From the NCBI RefSeq assembly GCF_014651855.1, contig NZ_BMXR01000014.1, forward strand, positions 62,001 to 126,000: a stretch of DNA of 64,000 nucleotides, written 5' to 3'. The notes beneath the pieces are model-generated. The model ran no database searches. It had not been told where the DNA came from and saw only the letters and a program-made list of their open reading frames with translations. The number at the start of each line of letters is the position of its first letter. Positions within the stretch are counted from its first letter, which is position 1. Made by a program: the position numbers and the translations under genes. The stretch is from Saccharospirillum salsuginis. GTDB lineage: Bacteria; Pseudomonadota; Gammaproteobacteria; Pseudomonadales; Natronospirillaceae. Positions 57,645-64,000 of the stretch are shown piece after piece.

Positions 57645-58430
57645 ATGGCTATCAATGATGATACGTCACAACCCCGCTCGTCCCAAAATAATTCCCTTGT
57701 TGTTCTCTCCCACCCCGTTCGCCGACGTGGCGATTTTTATTCCCTGAATGATCTGCATGAGGCGGCCGGGGGTGACCCTGGGCACCATCCGGATCGGTTT
57801 TTGGAGTCGCCTTATGGGCAGGCTTGGGTTGGGGGTGTGGCCGAGGCTGGGGAGGGTCGCGCACGGAGTGCGCTCCTACGGGGGGAAGACGGTGGGGGTC
57901 GCGCACGGCGCCGGAGTGCGGACCATGCGCTCCTACAGGAGGGTGGGTCCGTTTCTGTGTTTGGGCGGCGGGAGTTGGTTCAGGCTTATGCGCTTTGGGT
58001 GGGGGAGGGTTTTGCCCTGGCGGTGTTGCGCGCCTTGGGTGCGCAGCCCCGGCCCGCCGTTGCGGATGCCGAGCCCTTTACCCGGTACGACCTGGGGTAT
58101 GTGCGCGATCTGCGCTGGGATGAAGACCGGCCGGGGGACATCGCCTGGTGGGAGTTCGATGGGCAGGATGACCTGTCGGCGGAGGAAGCGGCCGGGCGCG
58201 GTCGGGATTTTTTCGAGCAGACGCGGCATCTGGCGCGCATCAACCCGAAGGATGCCGAAATGGCGCTGAAACACAGTCTTATGCGGTTGATGGATGGTGG
58301 TTTTCCGGGTCGAGGCTTCCGTTATTGTGAAATGGTGTTTTGCGAATGGCTTAGCCGGGCTGCTGTGGCGTGGATGGCGGCTCATGGGGTGGAGGATTTG
58401 CCTTTGAGGGAGGCTTGGGCCTCCTCATAG
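57645..58430 (+). CDS. KilA-N domain protein with in-frame REP insertion
   Basis: The 261-residue protein has a KilA-N domain: YSLNDLHEAAGGDPGHHPDRFLESPYGQAW (about 32-61), then VFGRRELVQAYALWVGEGFALAVLRALG (about 104-131). Between them residues about 70-100 are encoded by two REP-like units (57855-57880 and 57897-57938) that do not belong to the fold. KilA-N proteins bind DNA and come from phages. The C-terminal half (about 150-261) is unknown. The start at 57645 follows AGGAG. It is alone on its strand. Confidence 0.8.
   Translation: MAINDDTSQPRSSQNNSLVVLSHPVRRRGDFYSLNDLHEAAGGDPGHHPDRFLESPYGQAWVGGVAEAGEGRARSALLRGEDGGGRARRRSADHALLQEGGSVSVFGRRELVQAYALWVGEGFALAVLRALGAQPRPAVADAEPFTRYDLGYVRDLRWDEDRPGDIAWWEFDGQDDLSAEEAAGRGRDFFEQTRHLARINPKDAEMALKHSLMRLMDGGFPGRGFRYCEMVFCEWLSRAAVAWMAAHGVEDLPLREAWASS
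57855..57938 (+). repeat. Pair of REP-like units inside the KilA-N gene
   Basis: GTCGCGCACGGAGTGCGCTC is followed by CTACGG, and a second GTCGCGCACGG...ATGCGCTCCTAC. This is the REP pattern GTCGCGCxxGGAGxGCGCTCCTAC common in pseudomonads and relatives. It is not related to the window's other repeats. Confidence 0.8.
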
Positions 58431-58560
58431 CCTGCTTTTTGACCCTCTTCCATACCTTCTTCCTTACCCTCTCCCAGGGGGAGAGGGGATATTTCTCGCA
58501 TCGCGCGCGACTGTGGCTCGGTCTAAACTAACCCCTTACACAACCACCGGAGCCGGAACC

Positions 58561-58818
58561 ATGGAATTCGCCGGACTGGGCGCGATCATGCTGATTCTGG
58601 TGTTGATCGTCTATTTGAGGATGATCGAAGCCCGCATGAAGCAACGCAATCGGGGGGATCGGTCCGAAGCTTTGATTCTGGAACAGGCCGATATGCTGGA
58701 AAGCTTCGGGAAGCCGGAAGACGCCATTCGTCTGCTGGAAAAAGCCCTGGTGGAAAAGCCCGAATCCACGGCCATTCGTGCCCGCCTGGAATTATTACGC
58801 GCTGAATCCGAAGAGTAA
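58561..58818 (+). CDS. Small membrane-anchored TPR protein
   Basis: The 85-residue protein starts at 58561 (CGGAG upstream). One helix (about 3-22, LGAIMLILVLIVYL) anchors it; a single TPR-like unit (ADMLESFGKPEDAIRLLEKALVEKPEST) follows. It resembles the small proteins related to FimV/CcmH tails. It is followed by aidB after 75 bases on the same strand. Confidence 0.7.
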   Translation: MEFAGLGAIMLILVLIVYLRMIEARMKQRNRGDRSEALILEQADMLESFGKPEDAIRLLEKALVEKPESTAIRARLELLRAESEE

Positions 58819-58893
58819 TTGGCCGTTCCCGCTGCCTTGTCCTAACCTCGCCGACAAACACCACCGAATCACGCTACTCGACGAGGTCCTGCC

Positions 58894-60588
58894 ATGAACA
58901 AAGAGACCGCTCCCAACCCGCCTTTCGACCGCGAACAGCATCTCGCCCAGGCTGAAACGCACGAGGTGTTCAATCAGCCGACGCCGCTGGCAGACTATAA
59001 CGTCTACCAAAGCGACCGGGCGCTGCAACACTGGATACACACCTTCGGCGGCGGCTGGGCCGATGCCGATCTGTCCGCCTACGGCCAGCGCTGCGGTGGG
59101 GATCTGATCGAGGCCGGTTTTCAGGCCAACGAGGTGCCGCCGACCTTCCATTCGCACGACCGGTTCGGCCATCGCATCGATGAGGTACGTTTTCATCCGG
59201 CCTATCACGAGCTGATGCGCACGGCCATCGAGGCCGGGGTGCCGTCGCTGCCCTGGCGCGATCGAAAGGCCGGGGCGCATGTGGTCCGGGCCGGGCTGGA
59301 ATACCTGCACATGCACGCCGACGCCGGTTCGGCCTGTCCGTTAACGATGACCTTTGCCGCCGTACCGGCCATCTCGGGCACGGAGAGCGTCGCCCGGGAC
59401 TGGCTGCCGAAAATCACCGCCCGGCAGTACGACCCGCGCAATGTGCCCTTCTTCGAGAAGGAAGGCGTCACCATCGGCATGGCGATGACCGAGAAGCAGG
59501 GCGGTTCGGACGTGCGCGCGAACACCACCCGCGCCTACCCCGTCGGCGCGCGCGGCCCCGGTGAACGCTATGAACTGGTCGGCCACAAGTGGTTCTGTTC
59601 GGCCCCGATGTGCGATGCCTTCCTGACCCTGGCGCAGACGGAACAGGGGCTGTCCTGTTTTCTGCTGCCACGCTGGCGGTCGGACGGCACCAAGAACGCC
59701 TTTTTCGTTCAGCGACTGAAGGACAAGTTGGGCAATCGCTCCAACGCCTCCTCCGAAATCGAATTCCGCGGCGCCGAAGCCTGGCTGCTCGGTGAGGAAG
59801 GCCGGGGCGTGCGCACCATCATCGATATGGTGGCGATGACCCGGTTCGACTGTATGGTCGGCTCCGCCGCGCTGATGCGCGCATCCACCGCCCAGGCCCT
59901 ACACCACAGCCGTGGCCGCTCGGCTTTCGGCAAGCCGCTGCACGACCAACCGCTGATGCGGAACGTGCTGGCGGACCTCGCCATCGAATCCGAAGCGGCG
60001 CTGGCGATGGGGCTGCGCGTCGGCCAGGCGCTGGATCATTCGGCCGATAACCGCAAGGAGCTGTTGTTCGCCCGCCTGGCCACGCCCATCGGCAAGTACT
60101 GGGTGTGCAAGCGCACGCCGCACCTGACATACGAGGCCATGGAGGCCATCGGCGGGGTGGGCTATGTCGAAGAGTACATCCTGCCGCGCCACTACCGGGA
60201 AGCACCGGTGAATGCGATCTGGGAAGGCTCCGGCAACATCCAGTGTCTGGATGTGTTGCGGGCGATTCAGAAAGAACCGGAGGCTTTGGATGCGTTGCTG
60301 GCGGAAATCGAAGCCGGGAAAGGGCATTCAGCGACGTTCGATCGGTTCGTGGGGTCGCTGAAGGACGAGTTTGTGGATGTGAGGTCTTTGGAGTATCGGG
60401 CCCGCACCGTGGTGGACCGGTTGGCGGTGGCTTTGCAGGGCAGTGTTCTGGTTCGGTATGGGGATGCCGGGGTCGCGGATGCGTTCGTGCGGTCGCGGTT
60501 GGATCGGTTGGGGGCGTTTAATTACGGGACCTTGCCGAACGGGGTGGATTGCAAGGCGATTGTTGAGCGGGCTTGTCCGGTGGTTTGA
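58894..60588 (+). CDS. aidB: AidB-type acyl-CoA dehydrogenase (alkylation-response protein)
   Basis: The 564-residue flavoprotein matches AidB (541 in E. coli). It has the long N-terminal domain typical of AidB, the FAD-binding segment IGMAMTEKQGGSDVRANTT, and the late acyl-CoA dehydrogenase motif EAIGGVGYVEEYILPRHYREAPVNAIWEGSGNIQ in parts. E. coli AidB binds DNA and protects against alkylation. Two further alkylation-repair genes lie 1 kb downstream. No Ada box was searched for. GC drops towards its 3' end. Confidence 0.93.
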   Translation: MNKETAPNPPFDREQHLAQAETHEVFNQPTPLADYNVYQSDRALQHWIHTFGGGWADADLSAYGQRCGGDLIEAGFQANEVPPTFHSHDRFGHRIDEVRFHPAYHELMRTAIEAGVPSLPWRDRKAGAHVVRAGLEYLHMHADAGSACPLTMTFAAVPAISGTESVARDWLPKITARQYDPRNVPFFEKEGVTIGMAMTEKQGGSDVRANTTRAYPVGARGPGERYELVGHKWFCSAPMCDAFLTLAQTEQGLSCFLLPRWRSDGTKNAFFVQRLKDKLGNRSNASSEIEFRGAEAWLLGEEGRGVRTIIDMVAMTRFDCMVGSAALMRASTAQALHHSRGRSAFGKPLHDQPLMRNVLADLAIESEAALAMGLRVGQALDHSADNRKELLFARLATPIGKYWVCKRTPHLTYEAMEAIGGVGYVEEYILPRHYREAPVNAIWEGSGNIQCLDVLRAIQKEPEALDALLAEIEAGKGHSATFDRFVGSLKDEFVDVRSLEYRARTVVDRLAVALQGSVLVRYGDAGVADAFVRSRLDRLGAFNYGTLPNGVDCKAIVERACPVV

Positions 60589-60611
60589 AGGGGTTTGGTG
60601 TTGGGTGGTAG

Positions 60612-60726
60612 GTAGGGCAGAAGAGCGGAGCGATATCTGCCGTGGGTAGTCGAAGACGCCAGTGGAAGTACTCTTGGCAATGTCTTCTACCCACGGCAGA
60701 TATCGGCTAGGCCTCTTCTGCCCTAC
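60612..60726. repeat. REP-like inverted pair (GTAGGGCAGAAGAG family)
   Basis: GTAGGGCAGAAGAGCGGAGC at 60612 and its inverse ending CTCTTCTGCCCTAC at 60726. Confidence 0.85.
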
Positions 60727-60739
60727 GGTTTAAGTCAGC

Positions 60740-60838
60740 GGTGCAGCCGGATTGCCGGGTGTTACGGGTGTTAAGCGGCTCATCCGGATTGCCGGGTGTT
60801 ACAGGTTTTCAGCGGTGCAGCCGGTTTACCGGGTGCAC
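60740..60838 (+). repeat. Short imperfect tandem repeat
   Basis: CCGGATTGCCGGGTGTTAC occurs twice (about 60748 and 60784), and GCAGCCGGTTTACCGGGTG is a third, degenerate copy reaching into the 3' end of the next gene. Confidence 0.6.
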
Positions 60839-61293
60839 TCTACCGTATCGGAACCGTCCGCCGGGCGTTCTACCAGCTTGTTTTCGGTCAGTTCTACGAT
60901 GGTGCTGCGGGTTTCCTTGCCCAGTTGGGCCTGCTGCTGGGCTTTGAATTGCGGCATCATCATGTCGACGAATTCGGACGGCTCGCCGGCGTTGCTGACG
61001 TCCATACTTTCCGCTGTGGAGACGAGTTTATCGCCTTCCAGGCGCCAGGTGCCGGTGCCGCTCATGGCGATGGTGAAAGACTCGCCCAATTCGGTCAGGT
61101 CCATGGACATGGTCATGTCGTAGTTGGCGGATTTGTCGGCCTTGTATTCCACGGTGCCGTCGATCTCCATCGACCCCTGGGCCGAGGTTTCCGAGGCGCC
61201 GCAGTTCCAGGTGCCGACCAGCAAATCCGCATCCGGCGCGGCCATGGCCAGGGAGCTGACGGACAGAGACAAAACAGTAAACAGTGCTTTCAT
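60826..61293 (-). CDS. Secreted lipocalin-like hypothetical protein
   Basis: The 155-residue protein from the ATG at 61293 has a signal peptide ending AMAA. The mature chain (LLVGTWNCGASETSAQGSMEIDGTVEYKADKS in parts) looks like a beta-barrel lipocalin-type fold: GTW start, alternating strands and a single disulfide candidate (Cys in WNCGA and VECTR). It is unnamed. It is convergent to aidB and divergent from the ada-alkA gene. Confidence 0.65.
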   Translation of the reverse strand: MKALFTVLSLSVSSLAMAAPDADLLVGTWNCGASETSAQGSMEIDGTVEYKADKSANYDMTMSMDLTELGESFTIAMSGTGTWRLEGDKLVSTAESMDVSNAGEPSEFVDMMMPQFKAQQQAQLGKETRSTIVELTENKLVERPADGSDTVECTR

Positions 61294-61631
61294 GCGAGAT
61301 CCTTCGCGGATAAGAATGTGCCCGCGAGTATAGCGCGCGAGCCGAACCGAAATCGATGCACCGTTCAAACTTTCCAAAGCCCATACACCTATGAGGTAAG
61401 TACGAACTGTAGGGCGGAAGAGCGACAGCGTTATCCGCCGGGGGTAGAAAGCCGAGCCAATGGTTATCCACAGGCCACATACGTTACCCATGGCAGATAA
61501 CGCTGTCGCTCTTCTGCCCTACGTACACGTACACCTACATGCTTTCCCACCGGCATTCGGTTCCGATTCCGGCTAGTCCAATCTCGCTATCGGAGTACAC
61601 TCCTACCCAACGATTCAAGAGACCGACCGCA
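61294..61631. other. 338-base gap before ada-alkA with a REP-like pair
   Basis: It holds a GTAGGG-type inverted pair (61409-61522); no gene is supported. The ~110 bases after it must carry the ada-alkA promoter. A lone TTATCCACA is in the loop at 61462-61470. Confidence 0.6.
61409..61522. repeat. REP-like inverted pair (GTAGGGCGGAAGAG variant)
   Basis: GTAGGGCGGAAGAGCGACAG at 61409 and its inverse ending at 61522. Confidence 0.85.
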
Positions 61632-63005
61632 ATGGACCCGGACATCTACCGACAAGCCCGCCTGGCACGGGACCCGCGCTTCGACGGCCGTTTCTTCGTC
61701 GCGGTGAAGACCACCGGCATCTACTGCCGGCCGATCTGCCCGGCTCCGGCGCCGAAGGAGGAGAACGTTACCTACTACGCCTCCGCCATCGAAGCCGCGA
61801 ACCGGGGTTATCGGCCCTGTCTGCGTTGCCGGCCGGACAGTGCCCCGGCGTCCTGCGCCTGGAAAGGCACGGATACCACGCTGGAGCGGGCGTTGAAGCT
61901 GATCGACGACGGCGCCCTGATCCAGGGCTCGGTCGAGCAGCTCAGTGAGCGGCTGGGCATCGGGCCGCGTTATCTGAACAAGCTGTTTCAGGCCAAGCTG
62001 GGCACCAGCCCGAAGCAGTATGCGCTCTACCAGCAGTTGCTGTTCGCCAAGAGCCTGTTGCAGCAAACCCGGCTGCCGGTCACCGAGGTCGCCCTCGCTT
62101 CCGGGTTCGGCAGCGTGCGTCGCTTCAACGATTGTTTCGTCCGGTCGCTGCAACTGACGCCCTCGTCATTGAGGCGCCGCAGCGGCGAGTCACCGGCCAC
62201 CGGCCTGACGCTGTTTTTGAGTTATCGGCCGCCCTATGCCTGGTCCAGCCTGCGCGACTTCCTGAGCGCCCGTCTGATCCCGGGTCTGGAGTGGTGCGCG
62301 GACGACCGCTACGGCCGCACGTTCCGTTGGCCGGAACCGGAGGGGCGTTGGCTGACCGGCCGGTTCACCGCCCGGCACCGGCCCGACCGGTGCGGGTTCG
62401 AGGTCGGCATCGAGCTGGAACAACCCGGGCCGCTGTTACCGATTGTTCGCAACATCCGCCGTCTTCTGGATCTGGACGCCGACATCGCGCGCATCGACGA
62501 TCACCTGCGCCAGTTACCGGCGCTGGCCGACCGGCTTATACCCGGGCTGCGCCTGCCCGGCATCTGGGACCCGTTCGAAGCCGGTATCCGCGCTATTCTG
62601 GGGCAACAGGTGAGTGTGTCCGCCGCGCGCAACCTGGTGACCCAATTGGTGGATCAGGTCGGGCCGCGTTCGGGTTCGACGCCCCTCTTCCCCACCCCGG
62701 CGGAGATCGCCAATGCCGACCTCGGCTTCCTGCGCATGCCCGGCCGTCGACGCGACACCCTGACGCGCCTGGCCGAACACTGCATCGATGGAACACCCGA
62801 CCCGGACAGCTGGCAAGCGCTGGACGGCATCGGCCCCTGGACCACCCGGTACGCCCGGATGCGCGGCCTGAGCGACACCGACATCTGGCTGGGCACGGAC
62901 CTGGGCGTCAAACGCACACTGGAACGCGAAGGCCTGGCCTTGGACCCCGAAGCCGCCTCGCCCTGGCAAAGCTACCTCACCTTTCAACTCTGGAGTCTGA
63001 CATGA
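61632..63005 (+). CDS. alkA: Fused Ada regulator / AlkA 3-methyladenine DNA glycosylase
   Basis: The 457-residue protein fuses three parts. The AdaA N-terminal domain has the zinc cysteines Cys32, Cys36, Cys63, Cys66 (GIYCRPIC ... PCLRC), with Cys32 the methyl-phosphotriester acceptor. An AraC-type HTH follows (about 85-180). The AlkA glycosylase part starts at about 195, with HhH-GPD motif LDGIGPWTTRYARMRG and catalytic Asp in GTDLGVKRTL. It lacks the Ogt domain of Ada, which is encoded next door. Its ATGA stop overlaps the ogt start. The N terminus at 61632 fits Ada. Confidence 0.94.
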   Translation: MDPDIYRQARLARDPRFDGRFFVAVKTTGIYCRPICPAPAPKEENVTYYASAIEAANRGYRPCLRCRPDSAPASCAWKGTDTTLERALKLIDDGALIQGSVEQLSERLGIGPRYLNKLFQAKLGTSPKQYALYQQLLFAKSLLQQTRLPVTEVALASGFGSVRRFNDCFVRSLQLTPSSLRRRSGESPATGLTLFLSYRPPYAWSSLRDFLSARLIPGLEWCADDRYGRTFRWPEPEGRWLTGRFTARHRPDRCGFEVGIELEQPGPLLPIVRNIRRLLDLDADIARIDDHLRQLPALADRLIPGLRLPGIWDPFEAGIRAILGQQVSVSAARNLVTQLVDQVGPRSGSTPLFPTPAEIANADLGFLRMPGRRRDTLTRLAEHCIDGTPDPDSWQALDGIGPWTTRYARMRGLSDTDIWLGTDLGVKRTLEREGLALDPEAASPWQSYLTFQLWSLT

Positions 63006-63484
63006 GCACCCTCGCCTACAGTCATCTGGATACACCCCTGGGATGGGTTCGAATCGAAGCCGACGACCAGGCCATCACCGCCATTGGCTTTGTGGAAGCT
63101 ACCGACGAGAGCCACCCGGAAAACGACCTGACCCGCCTGGCCGCCGACCAGTTGGCCGCCTACTTCAAACGCGACCGTACCGAATTCGACCTGCCGCTGG
63201 CCCCCAAAGGGACGGACTTCCAGCGCGCCGCCTGGCAAGCCCTGCGGAAGATCCCCTACGGCGAGACGCGCTACTACGCGCAACAGGCCGACCTGATCGG
63301 CCGACCGAGCGCCATACGCGCCATCGGCGCCGCCAACGGTGCGAACCCGATCGCCATCGTCGTGCCATGTCACCGGGTCATCGGCAAGAACGGCAGCCTG
63401 ACCGGTTACGCTGGCGGGTTGGATAAGAAAGAATGGTTGTTGGCGTTTGAGCAGGGTGGGTTGTCTCAGGAACCCCTGCTCTAG
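63002..63484 (+). CDS. ogt: Methylated-DNA--protein-cysteine methyltransferase Ogt
   Basis: The 160-residue suicide protein has the acceptor motif in IVVPCHRVIGKNGSLTGYAGG and the DNA-binding helix FQRAAWQALRKIPYGETRYYAQ. It takes the methyl group off O6-methylguanine. Start overlaps the ada-alkA stop by four bases (ATGA), so it is translationally coupled and controlled by the fused Ada part. It is of full length. Confidence 0.96.
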   Translation: MSTLAYSHLDTPLGWVRIEADDQAITAIGFVEATDESHPENDLTRLAADQLAAYFKRDRTEFDLPLAPKGTDFQRAAWQALRKIPYGETRYYAQQADLIGRPSAIRAIGAANGANPIAIVVPCHRVIGKNGSLTGYAGGLDKKEWLLAFEQGGLSQEPLL

Positions 63485-63564
63485 GCAGCCTGCGGTGTGA
63501 CCTGGTCATTGACTGAGACACCCCTTTAACGGAACCTGCTGGGACTGTCAGAAGGAACCGGAAC

Positions 63565-64000
63565 ATGATTCACACGCTGGCCATCGCCAACTACCGCTCC
63601 ATTCGCGAACTGGTTCTGCCGATGGGGCAGCTCAACCTGGTCACCGGTGCGAACGGCAGCGGCAAGTCGAATCTCTATCGTGGCCTACGTCTGCTGTGCG
63701 AGGTGGCTCAGGGCAACGCCATTCACGCTCTGGCGCGGGAGGGCGGACTGGAATCCGTGCTGTGGGCGGGGCCTGAGTCGTTCTCGCGTTCCGTCAAACA
63801 GGGGGAGCATCCGGTTCAGGGCGGCCCACGCCGGGAGGCTGTTTCGCTGAAACTGGGTTTCGCGACGGACACCTTCGGGTATTCCATCGAGTTCGGTCTG
63901 CCTTCGCCCGTACCCGGGACGATGTTCAGTCGGGACCCGGAGATCAAGCGGGAATCGATCTGGTTCGGCGATCGGTGGAACGAGCGTCGGGCCATCGTCG
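63565..64000 (+). CDS. AAA-family ATPase, N-terminal part
   Basis: Only 145 codons are in the window. The start MIHTLAIANYRSIRELVLPMGQLNLVTGANGSGKSNLYRGLRLL (in parts) has a Walker A at residues 28-36 (GANGSGKSN), as in RecF/SMC-like and OLD-type ATPases. A catalytic class (helicase, nuclease, or other) cannot be decided. It is 80 bases after ogt on the same strand; AAGGA lies upstream of the ATG. Confidence 0.85.
   Translation, partial: MIHTLAIANYRSIRELVLPMGQLNLVTGANGSGKSNLYRGLRLLCEVAQGNAIHALAREGGLESVLWAGPESFSRSVKQGEHPVQGGPRREAVSLKLGFATDTFGYSIEFGLPSPVPGTMFSRDPEIKRESIWFGDRWNERRAIV

Noticed and set aside
61462..61470. Perfect DnaA box TTATCCACA
   Set aside because: A single site within the loop of a REP-like pair; one match is expected by chance.
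1..64000. tRNA and rRNA genes
   Set aside because: No cloverleaf with a TTC-A/G T-arm or rRNA-like stretch was recognised by eye; a covariance-model scan was not possible here.

Overview
The window reads as chromosomal DNA of a GC-rich (about 60%) marine-type gammaproteobacterium, probably Oceanospirillales-like. The evidence is the rsmG-mnmG pair beside parA, the divergent yeiE/yeiH pair, a malE-malF-malG set on the minus strand, a Q-M-P TRAP transporter, aidB/ada-alkA/ogt repair genes, and dense small palindromic repeats between genes. The taxon is inferred from gene content only.

Layout. 0-9.8 kb: parA (cut by the window edge), rsmG, mnmG, an MscS channel paired with a DUF432 protein, a secreted NlpC/P60 lipoprotein, an amino-acid binding protein, an LEA2 lipoprotein, a FAH-family enzyme, an EamA exporter and a MarR regulator. 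10-16.5 kb: maltose uptake genes malE, malF and malG without malK, followed by a chemoreceptor. 16.5-21 kb: a lipoprotein, serA, an ArsI-like C-As lyase with SigZ, and a GNAT enzyme. 21-27.5 kb: an apparent sugar or organic-acid uptake and oxidation locus (Gfo/Idh/MocA oxidoreductase, GntR regulator, aldo/keto reductase, TRAP transporter) with a perfect FNR-type box in the regulatory gap. 27.5-34.6 kb: a Sel1 protein, a di-haem peroxidase, yeiH/yeiE, and uspA-vWA-DnaJ with an FNR-type box before uspA. 35-43.4 kb: an M42-like peptidase, an ATP-grasp ligase, a TPR-methyltransferase, a rhomboid protease, an MFS permease and recQ.

43.4-57 kb is the accessory part, with lower GC. It holds (a) a tightly packed five-gene operon with an AfsA-type hotdog protein, a HAD-IB phosphatase and an MFS exporter, under a divergent MerR-like regulator: the strongest candidate for an undescribed small-molecule (gamma-butyrolactone-like) signalling system; (b) a CPA1 antiporter whose 3' end is duplicated on the far side of a brnTA toxin-antitoxin module; (c) a secreted protein of four near-identical 58-residue repeats with a sorting-tail-like C terminus; (d) an array of minus-strand promoterless-looking genes, each followed by an attC-like site, with no integron integrase in view (a CALIN). 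From 57.6 kb the sequence returns to high GC: a KilA-N protein carrying an in-frame REP insertion, then an alkylation-damage cluster (aidB, a fused ada-alkA, ogt) and the start of an AAA ATPase.

Three repeat families punctuate the window. The most unusual is a roughly 110-200 bp element (seven copies) with a conserved centre CCATCCATGGGGGCTT and long inverted arms that pair within a copy but differ in sequence between copies. The second is REP/REPIN-like pairs with the end GTAGGGCAGAAGAG. The third is GTAGGGTGGGC/GTAGGTTGGAT dyads.
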